DNA of 64,000 bases from an uncultured Pedobacter sp. (lineage in GTDB: Bacteria > Bacteroidota > Bacteroidia > Sphingobacteriales > Sphingobacteriaceae), in contig NZ_CAMLIG010000008.1 in the NCBI RefSeq assembly GCF_946480185.1, forward strand, positions 1-64,000, written 5' to 3'. Each line of letters opens with the position of its first letter. Within the stretch, counting starts at the first letter, position 1. Under the pieces are notes generated by a model. The model had not been told where the DNA came from and did not search any database. It was given only the letters and a program-made list of their open reading frames with translations. The translations under genes were made by a program, and so were the position numbers. Shown here one piece after another: positions 35,395-44,609 of this stretch.

Positions 35395-38385
35395 TTAAAA
35401 CCCTAAGTTTAAACCTAAAGTGAAAGTGCGTGGTCTTGGATAAAGATTGTAATCTATACCAGTTGTACTTTCGGGATCTAAACCTTTATAATCAGAAACT
35501 GTAAATACATTTTGGCAGTTTGCACTCACTCTTAAATGAGCTGTGTTTTTGATCACCTTTCCAAAATCATAAGTTATACCTGCGTTGTCCATTTTCAAGA
35601 ACGAAGCGTTTTTGATATAGTAATCACTTAAGTACTGGTTGTTTTGGAAATTGGTGTTAAAGAAATCAACACTTGCATTGTTAATTACCCCAGCCGGACT
35701 TAAGATATTGGAACGTACTCCTAAATTTGATGAAACGTTATCATAAATGTAATTGCCAATATTTGCTCTTAATGAGGTGCTTACTGTCCATTTGTTAATG
35801 CTGTAAGCGGTGTTGAATCCTAAAGTAAAGATGGGATCTGGAGATTTGTAGAAATATTGATCATTAGTGTTTACTACGCCATCTTTATTTAAATCAGCAT
35901 ATAATCCTTCTATTGGTTTACCTTGCTCGTTATAAACTTGTTTGTAAACAAAGAATGATCCCGGAATTTGGTTAACCGCATTGTATTTTAAAGTAACTCC
36001 GGTGCCTCCGGTGATGTCTCCGGCACTAATTTTTGAACCTGGATCTGGGTTTAAGGTTAAATTGGTTATTTTTCTTTTGTTGATGGCAAAGTTTAAACCT
36101 AAATCCCAATTCTGTTTCTCTTTGGCAATGGCTTTAAAGTTAATGTTGGCTTCAATACCCTTAACATCCATATTACCTACGTTGGTAATTAATTCATTAT
36201 TAAAGTTGGTACCTACCGGGATGTTCACCTTACTTAACAAATCTTTAGTTTTTTTATAGTAAGCATCTACACTACCGTATAACCTTCCTTTTAAGAAACC
36301 GTAATCTATACCAGCGTTGTAAGTTGATGTAGTTTCCCATTTTAAATCAGGGTCATAAGCGGCAGGGCTGTAGTAATCGTAATACGTTCCACCTACATTG
36401 TATTGACCTGTATTACTGTTTGCGTAGTATTTGGAAAGATAATTTGTATAACCTATATCAGCGCCATCTTTGTTTCCGGTTTGTCCGTAACTTAACCTTA
36501 GTTTTAAATCAGATAAGGTTTTGCTATCCCTTAAAAAGCTTTCGCCTATAGCTCTCCAGGTTAAGCCTACTGAGGGGAAATATCCCCAACGACCCGCTGG
36601 ATTAAATCTTGAGGAACCATCAGCCCTCATTGTACCAGAAAGGATGTATTTATCGGCCAAAGTATAAACCAATCTTCCGTAGTACGATAATAGTTTGTCC
36701 CTATCCGTTGAGTATGGAAATTTTGGTTGGTTTAAAACGTCGCCGTTTCCTTTATAAGAAGTAAAGAAATCTGTAGTTTTTGAATTGCTGTAGTAACCAT
36801 AACCTGCCGTAGCGTTGATGTTGCTATTGATAGATTTAATATCGTGGTTGTAGTTCAGATAAAATTCGGAGAATTTGTTGTTCTCTGTACTTTTTGATTG
36901 CGATGTAGAACCTTGGGTTCCTATCGCCTGTGCGGCAAAGGTTGGAATAAAAATGTTTCCGGTACCTTTTGAAACATCGTAACCTAAGTTAAGATTGGCA
37001 TGTAATTCTGGCAAAAAGTGAAAAGAGTAATCAAAGGAAACGTTCCCGAAACTTCTGTTTGCTTTTCCTTCATTGTTTTTTAACTCAATTAAACCTACCG
37101 GATTGCGTGGAGCGTTTGGATTAACCAAGCCTTGGCTGGTTAGCCATTCGAAGTAGTTTCCGTAAGCGTTTGGTGTATTTACAGGTTGTGTTGGGTCAAA
37201 CTGAACCGCTGCTTTAATTGCATCTGCATTTGCAAAGTTTGAATTGGTTAATGCGCCTTTTAAGTTTAAATCAACTTTTAAATGGTTGTCAAAAAACTTT
37301 GGCGAAAGGCCAATAGAAGCTGTACCTCTATCAAATTTATCTGTTAACAACAAACCTTGCTGAGATAAATAGCCGGCAGAAATGCGGTAAGGAAGGTTTT
37401 TTCGTGTTCCAGAGATGCTTACATTATCATCCGTAGTGATGGCATTTCTGTAAATCTCTTTTTGCCAGTCCGTATTGGCATTGCCCAGCAAATTGGTGAA
37501 CAGCAGGTCATTGTTGTTATTGTCTTTTCCGTATGTAGCGGTAGGGTTAGCATTTACATAATCTCTAATTTGAGCTGCTGATAATACATCAACCGTATTG
37601 TTTACCGTGGCTACAGAGTTATTGCTGCTGATGTTTACCGTTGGTTTTCCGGAAGTTCCTTTTTTAGTAGTAATTAAAATTACCCCGTTGGAGGCTCTTG
37701 AACCATAGATAGCTGTTGCATTGGCATCTTTTAACACGGTAAAAGTTTCAATATCATTTGGATTGATTAACGATAACGGACTTGGTGCATTATCAATAGT
37801 GTTTCCGCTAAACGGAACTCCATCTACTACAATCAAGGGGTCGTTACTTGCGTTTAAAGATGCGCCACCTCTAATACGTATCGTACTTGCGCCTCCCGGT
37901 TGACCGCTGTTCTGCGTAATTGATACACCGGCTATTTTGCCCTGTATCAGTTCTGCTGGTGTAGAGATGGTTCCTTTTCTAAAATCTTTTGCGCTAACTG
38001 TAGCAACCGATCCGGTTAAATTTTTACGTTCGGCTGTACCGTAACCAATTACTACCAGTTCATTTAATAAGGTTGAACTTGGTTTTAATTTGAAGTTTAA
38101 AACAGTGTTACCATTAACGGTTACAGTCTGAGTCATTTTTTCGTAACCTACAAAATTTGCAGCAACAGTTACTGTTCCGCTAACATTGTTTAAGCGGTAG
38201 TTTCCGTTCCCGTCTGTTGACGTTGCAGTGTTATTATTTAGTGCGGTTACGGCCGCACCCGGTAATGGGAGATTGTTTTCATCAAGCACTTTTCCGCTGA
38301 TAGATCCTCCTTGTCCATGCGCATTTATTGCTAATAAAAACATCAGCAAAAAAAGACCATGTTTAAGCATGTAACTTCTTTTCAT
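35395..38385 (-). CDS. susC: SusC/RagA-family TonB-dependent outer-membrane transporter
   Basis: The 996-residue protein has a signal peptide (to about residue 24, ending AHGQ), then a carboxypeptidase-like beta domain (about 28-100), a TonB-box region ELVVIGYGT, a plug domain with GKIAGVSI and IRIRGGASLNASNDPLIVVDG in pieces, and a long beta-barrel ending in LGLNLGF with a terminal Phe. It carries maltooligosaccharides across the outer membrane with SusD as lid, powered by TonB. It begins a susC-susD-susE block; twin LacI operators lie about 260-300 bp upstream. Confidence 0.96.
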   Translation of the reverse strand: MKRSYMLKHGLFLLMFLLAINAHGQGGSISGKVLDENNLPLPGAAVTALNNNTATSTDGNGNYRLNNVSGTVTVAANFVGYEKMTQTVTVNGNTVLNFKLKPSSTLLNELVVIGYGTAERKNLTGSVATVSAKDFRKGTISTPAELIQGKIAGVSITQNSGQPGGASTIRIRGGASLNASNDPLIVVDGVPFSGNTIDNAPSPLSLINPNDIETFTVLKDANATAIYGSRASNGVILITTKKGTSGKPTVNISSNNSVATVNNTVDVLSAAQIRDYVNANPTATYGKDNNNNDLLFTNLLGNANTDWQKEIYRNAITTDDNVSISGTRKNLPYRISAGYLSQQGLLLTDKFDRGTASIGLSPKFFDNHLKVDLNLKGALTNSNFANADAIKAAVQFDPTQPVNTPNAYGNYFEWLTSQGLVNPNAPRNPVGLIELKNNEGKANRSFGNVSFDYSFHFLPELHANLNLGYDVSKGTGNIFIPTFAAQAIGTQGSTSQSKSTENNKFSEFYLNYNHDIKSINSNINATAGYGYYSNSKTTDFFTSYKGNGDVLNQPKFPYSTDRDKLLSYYGRLVYTLADKYILSGTMRADGSSRFNPAGRWGYFPSVGLTWRAIGESFLRDSKTLSDLKLRLSYGQTGNKDGADIGYTNYLSKYYANSNTGQYNVGGTYYDYYSPAAYDPDLKWETTSTYNAGIDYGFLKGRLYGSVDAYYKKTKDLLSKVNIPVGTNFNNELITNVGNMDVKGIEANINFKAIAKEKQNWDLGLNFAINKRKITNLTLNPDPGSKISAGDITGGTGVTLKYNAVNQIPGSFFVYKQVYNEQGKPIEGLYADLNKDGVVNTNDQYFYKSPDPIFTLGFNTAYSINKWTVSTSLRANIGNYIYDNVSSNLGVRSNILSPAGVINNASVDFFNTNFQNNQYLSDYYIKNASFLKMDNAGITYDFGKVIKNTAHLRVSANCQNVFTVSDYKGLDPESTTGIDYNLYPRPRTFTLGLNLGF

Positions 38386-38643
38386 TTTAGTGATTTTTGG
38401 TGGTTATAACTGTTGGTAAAATTTTTATTATTCTACACGTAGCCAATGTACAACTGGAATTTACAAATAAAAATTTTTTAACATTTTATTTTTTTAGGTG
38501 CTAATTTGCCGAAATTGACTAAGGTTTTTTAGCGTGTAGTTTTGTATTATTTTATTCGTAATAAATTGATTATAAGTTTTTTAAACATAAAATTTTCATT
38601 GCTTAGTGTTTTATTTACACTTATGTTTTTTGGAGCGAAAAAA

Positions 38644-38655
38644 GGGAACGTTCCC
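38644..38655. promoter_or_regulatory. LacI-type operator, site 1
   Basis: GGGAACGTTCCC is a perfect 12-bp palindrome with a central CG, the usual form of LacI/GalR-family operators. It lies between the lacI-type gene and susC. Confidence 0.75.
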
Positions 38656-38676
38656 TAAATTATTTCTTGTTTTTTC

Positions 38677-38688
38677 GGGAACGTTCCC
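38677..38688. promoter_or_regulatory. LacI-type operator, site 2
   Basis: This is a second exact copy of GGGAACGTTCCC, 33 bp from site 1 centre to centre (about three helical turns). The two sites would face the same side of the DNA. It lies about 80 bp downstream of the regulator's stop codon. Confidence 0.75.
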
Positions 38689-38768
38689 AAAAACAAGTCG
38701 AAATTCTGCGTAAATCACACTAAGTCTTAAAATTTTTTGTTTTTTTTTAGGGCAAAAAGCCAGCGATT

Positions 38769-39785
38769 TTAAGCCCTTTTTGTGGAGTTTCTGTGGATGA
38801 TTTTTGAGGTTAAAACCACCGAATTTTTTGATAGTAAATCCTTCGAATTTTCCAGTAAAATATTGAATAGCATTTTTGCGGCCAAGTTTCCAATTTCTAT
38901 AGCCGGTTGGGTTATAGTTGTTAATGAAGGGTTTAGCAAAGGCGCAATCTCCAAGCTCGAAAAACTGATCACTTTTAAATCACTTGGGATATTGATGTTT
39001 AAATCGTAACAGGCGTAATAAGTAGCAAAGGCTAAACGTTCTACAGAAGCAAAAACCCCATCTAAATTCAGTTTAGTTAGCGCAGTTTTAATAATTGGGT
39101 CGTTTTCCTCATAACTGTTGGAACAATCAACCACCAGTTTTTCATCGTATTTAATGTTGTGTTTCTCCAAAGCGTCAATATATCCACGTTCACGAGTTTT
39201 ACCAATAGATAAATCGTTTTTCACCACCAAATAGCCAATGCGTTTGCAACCTTGCTCAATCAAATGTTCGGTGGCTATAAAACTGCTCTGGTAGTCATCT
39301 GTGATAATTTTTGGTGTATCAATATCATCATAAACACGGTCAAATTGTACCATCGGTAATCTAAACGGACCAAAATTATGCAGATAGCTGTGGTTTTGTG
39401 CCTCTCCGGAAACGGAAATAATGATGCCTTCCGCTCGCCCGTTATGAAGATGTTTAATTACGTCGACCTCTTTTTCAAAATCATCATCGGTTGCATAAAT
39501 CAAAATGTTATAGCCATGGGCCTTTGTAACTTGCTCAATACCATGAATAGCTTGCGAAAAATAGTTGTTCGCCAATTCGGGGACAATAACGGCAATGGTT
39601 TTACTTTTTTGGTCGCGTAAACTGCTGGCGTAATGGTTGGGCTGATAATTTAATTCTTTGGCTTTTGTTAAAATTAGGTCTTTGGTAACCTGTTTAATTC
39701 CGCTGTTGTTTCTAAACGCTCTTGAAATGGTAGAGGTAGAAAGGTTTAGCGCTTCCGCCAACTGTTTAATATTTATACCGGCCAT
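38769..39785 (-). CDS. LacI-family transcriptional regulator of the starch locus
   Basis: The 338-residue protein has a LacI helix-turn-helix at residues 5-25 (IKQLAEALNLSTSTISRAFR) with the hinge region ELNYQPNHYASSLR, then a periplasmic-binding-type sensor domain starting KTIAVIVPELANNYFSQ. It is followed by two perfect operators and susC on the same strand. It probably controls the locus in response to a maltodextrin or sugar phosphate; Bacteroides instead uses the unrelated SusR. No operator copy is seen at its own promoter. Confidence 0.9.
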   Translation of the reverse strand: MAGINIKQLAEALNLSTSTISRAFRNNSGIKQVTKDLILTKAKELNYQPNHYASSLRDQKSKTIAVIVPELANNYFSQAIHGIEQVTKAHGYNILIYATDDDFEKEVDVIKHLHNGRAEGIIISVSGEAQNHSYLHNFGPFRLPMVQFDRVYDDIDTPKIITDDYQSSFIATEHLIEQGCKRIGYLVVKNDLSIGKTRERGYIDALEKHNIKYDEKLVVDCSNSYEENDPIIKTALTKLNLDGVFASVERLAFATYYACYDLNINIPSDLKVISFSSLEIAPLLNPSLTTITQPAIEIGNLAAKMLFNILLENSKDLLSKNSVVLTSKIIHRNSTKRA

Positions 39786-39809
39786 TTTCTAATAATTAGT
39801 TATCTACGG

Positions 39810-39817
39810 CAAATATA
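39810..39817 (-). promoter_or_regulatory. Putative -7 box for the LacI regulator gene
   Basis: The minus strand reads TATATTTG, fitting TANNTTTG, about 25 bp before the start codon. No -33 TTG at normal spacing. Confidence 0.4.
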
Positions 39818-39982
39818 AAGCATAAAAAAGCTGAACCGGAAGCGCTTTGTCTAAAATAATTGTTGGTTTTCTTTTTATTCGGGTGGTATTCTTCTATAAA
39901 AACCCTTTCTATTACACCAAAAACGCGATAACATCCTTGTTTTATTTAACCTGATAAAAACTAAATCTGAAAAATTTAGTAC

Positions 39983-40012
39983 TATGTATTGCATAATACC
40001 AAATAATACATA
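39983..40012. promoter_or_regulatory. Putative PadR operator
   Basis: TATGTATT (39983-39990) and AATACATA (40005-40012) form a perfect 8-bp inverted repeat with a 14-base spacer. The ATGT..ACAT form is typical of PadR-family sites. It covers the space between the -33 and -7 boxes of padR. Confidence 0.6.
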
Positions 40013-40020
40013 TATCTTTG
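39989..40020 (+). promoter_or_regulatory. padR-pspC promoter
   Basis: TTG (39989-39991) lies 21 bases before TATCTTTG (40013-40020), a full Bacteroidota -33/-7 pair. The padR ATG begins 5 bases after the -7 box, so the message is predicted to be leaderless or nearly so. Confidence 0.6.
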
Positions 40021-40024
40021 TAAT

Positions 40025-40390
40025 ATGTTAGCAGACAATACGCAAACCCAAATGAGAAAAGGTATTCTCGAATACTGTATTCTTTCCATTATATCACGAG
40101 GGGAAATCTATGCCTCGGATATTATTGAAGAACTAAAAGAGGCTAGGTTACTAATTGTTGAAGGAACATTATATCCGCTCCTCACCAGATTAAAAAATAA
40201 CGGACTGCTAGTATATAATTGGCAGGAGTCCACATCTGGGCCACCCCGAAAATATTATGAACTTTCTGAAAGCGGAAGGGAAGTGCTTTTGCAACTTGAC
40301 CAAACCTGGCAGGATTTAGCTTATGCAGTACAAAACAGCATTGCCAGAAGAGATTTATCAAACCCTAAAAAAGATACTAATCATGAATAA
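40025..40390 (+). CDS. PadR-family transcriptional regulator
   Basis: The 121-residue protein has a PadR winged helix: MRKGILEYCILSIISRG, then DIIEELKEARLLIVEGTLYPLLTRLKNNGLL (in part), and the wing SGPPRKYYELSESG. PadR proteins are repressors released by small ligands or stress. Its stop overlaps the start of the PspC gene by 8 bases, so both are made from one mRNA. An inverted repeat in its promoter suggests self-control. Confidence 0.93.
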   Translation: MLADNTQTQMRKGILEYCILSIISRGEIYASDIIEELKEARLLIVEGTLYPLLTRLKNNGLLVYNWQESTSGPPRKYYELSESGREVLLQLDQTWQDLAYAVQNSIARRDLSNPKKDTNHE

Positions 40391-42029
40391 AACCATTATT
40401 ATAAATATATCCGGCGTTATTTTTCATATAGAAGAGGATGCTTATGAGCTTTTAAGGAGCTATATGGATGATATAAAAAGACATTTTGGGACTTATAAAG
40501 ACAGTTTTGAAATAGTCAGCGATATTGAAAGTAGAATCGCAGAAATGCTGTCAGAACTTTTACTGTCAGAAAATAAACAGGTAATCGTTATTGCCGATGT
40601 AAGTAGCGTAACACAGCGAATGGGCAAACCTGCTGATTTTGAAACAGGGGAAGACGAAGATTTTGAATTTGCATCAGAAGCTAAAAGTAAATTACAGAAA
40701 AAGTTATTTAGGGATACAGAAGACCGATTTGTGGGCGGTGTTTGCTCGGGCATAGCGCATTATTTAGATATCGAAGCAAAATGGGTGCGTATTGCTTTTT
40801 TATTGATGTTTGTTTTTTATGGCTTCGGGATTTTAATTTACGTATTGCTTTGGATTGTGATGCCAAAAGCAAATACAAGAGCCGAAAAAATGGAGATGAA
40901 GGGAGAAAAAATTAACCTGCAATCTTTTCAAAAAAACATTGAGGAAGAGCTGAATGCAGTAAAGTCTAACCTCAAGAATGTAAAAGATAATGTGCCCGCT
41001 TTTGATAAAATTGCTCCTTTTATTAGAGACGTGGTAGATGGACTATTGTCTTTTTTAAGTACAACGGGAAAGGCGCTAGTTAAGCTATTCGGTGGGTTTA
41101 TCATTGTAATTTTAGGTATTTTCCTTACTGTAGCATTTGTTTTTTTAATGGTGTTTTTAGGTTATGCAGGTAGTGCAGATATTGCAAGCATATTCCCCTT
41201 AAATATCATTAATGAACCATTAAGGCCCATCATATTCATTTGTACATTTTTGGCAGCTGTAATACCGTTAATAGCATTGATTTTTATTTTATTACGTTTG
41301 GTTTTTAATAATCGATCTATACCTAAAAACATAAACCTTAGCCTTGCTTGTATATGGATATTGGCAGTGGCAACCGGAATTTTCTTTGTCGCAAAAATTT
41401 CAACAGACTTTAAACAAGAAGCTAGCTATAGCGAAACTGTTAATCTAAAAGCTAATCCTAAGAATACCTACATACTGCGTTTAGGAGATGAGCGTACCGT
41501 AGAGGAAAATGTTTATGGAGACAGTTTGGGAACTCATACCATAACGGTTACCGGCAGTGATAGAGATTTTGACACACCAAACAATTTAAATTTTGAGCTT
41601 AAAGTAGCTGATGGAGATTCGCCTATTCTTTCAAAAACTTATGTGGCCAGTGGCGGTAATTTTGATAGAGCTTTAAAAAATGCGCACAAAATTGAATATT
41701 ACTATCATCAAAAAGATTCGGTACTCACTTTTGATTCTCATTTTGGTTTAAAAGATGCCAGTTTATGGAGAGATCAGAAAGTGGAGATTAAGCTAAAAGT
41801 GCCCGTTAATAGTGTTCTAATGGTAGAGAAACGGATGGCAAGACAGTTGTTTTGGTGGCAACTGGATAATTGTATTGATGATGATACCAATGATGAAACC
41901 TTAATTCGCGTAAAAGTTACTAAAAACGGTTTCGTGTGCGATAAAACGCCAAAGGCAATTGAAAGACAAAAGAAATATAATGAGGAACATGATATTTCTG
42001 ATTCGGTGAGTAATACTGTTTTGTTTTAA
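40383..42029 (+). CDS. PspC-domain membrane protein
   Basis: The 548-residue protein has a PspC domain at about 105-165 (KLFRDTEDRFVGGVCSGIAHYLDI in part, ending LLWIVMPKA). Several membrane helices follow (about 230-255, 285-315, 325-345). The C-terminal 190 residues are probably outside the cytoplasm and resemble the DUF-type domain found in Bacteroidota PspC proteins. The N-terminal 90 residues (MNKTIIINISGVIFHIEEDAY) are also typical of this group. The pairing with PadR is frequent in the phylum and suggests an envelope-stress role, by analogy with the phage-shock system. ATG 40383 is the first Met after padR coding ends. Confidence 0.87.
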   Translation: MNKTIIINISGVIFHIEEDAYELLRSYMDDIKRHFGTYKDSFEIVSDIESRIAEMLSELLLSENKQVIVIADVSSVTQRMGKPADFETGEDEDFEFASEAKSKLQKKLFRDTEDRFVGGVCSGIAHYLDIEAKWVRIAFLLMFVFYGFGILIYVLLWIVMPKANTRAEKMEMKGEKINLQSFQKNIEEELNAVKSNLKNVKDNVPAFDKIAPFIRDVVDGLLSFLSTTGKALVKLFGGFIIVILGIFLTVAFVFLMVFLGYAGSADIASIFPLNIINEPLRPIIFICTFLAAVIPLIALIFILLRLVFNNRSIPKNINLSLACIWILAVATGIFFVAKISTDFKQEASYSETVNLKANPKNTYILRLGDERTVEENVYGDSLGTHTITVTGSDRDFDTPNNLNFELKVADGDSPILSKTYVASGGNFDRALKNAHKIEYYYHQKDSVLTFDSHFGLKDASLWRDQKVEIKLKVPVNSVLMVEKRMARQLFWWQLDNCIDDDTNDETLIRVKVTKNGFVCDKTPKAIERQKKYNEEHDISDSVSNTVLF

Positions 42030-42047
42030 TCAGTTCTCTTCACTAAC

Positions 42048-42083
42048 AAAAAAAGCAAGTCGGTTAAGACTTGCTTTTTTTTG
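42048..42083. terminator. Bidirectional terminator between pspC and katG
   Basis: GCAAGTC and GACTTGC pair around GGTTAA, with seven A before and eight T after. It serves the plus-strand PspC gene and the convergent minus-strand katG. The first 30 bases are repeated exactly at 44527. Confidence 0.85.
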
Positions 42084-42120
42084 TGGTTAAGCAGTTTTTG
42101 AGATGATGCCAAAGATATTG

Positions 42121-44364
<2,244 letters not shown>

Positions 44365-44526
44365 TTAGATTTTTAATTTAATCCAATATAAGATATTTGT
44401 GGCTGATGAGTGATTTTTTTATTTGATAGAGTGATAGTTAAAAACTATACTTTTTTATTTACAAATAAGATAAGTCGTTTTTAGGATTGTTCTGTAGCTA
44501 AAATTCAGATAAAAAAATTAGAGCAT

Positions 44527-44556
44527 AAAAAAAGCAAGTCGGTTAAGACTTGCTTT
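44527..44556 (-). terminator. Terminator after carB, identical to the one beyond katG
   Basis: These 30 bases are exactly those at 42048-42077 in the same orientation. On the minus strand the stem is followed by seven T, so it ends carB transcripts. It also lies 165 bp upstream of the katG start. Confidence 0.8.
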
Positions 44557-44609
44557 AAATTGTGTTATTCAAAAAGCTTCTGGTTATTACAAATTGGAAG
44601 CCTTTAAAA

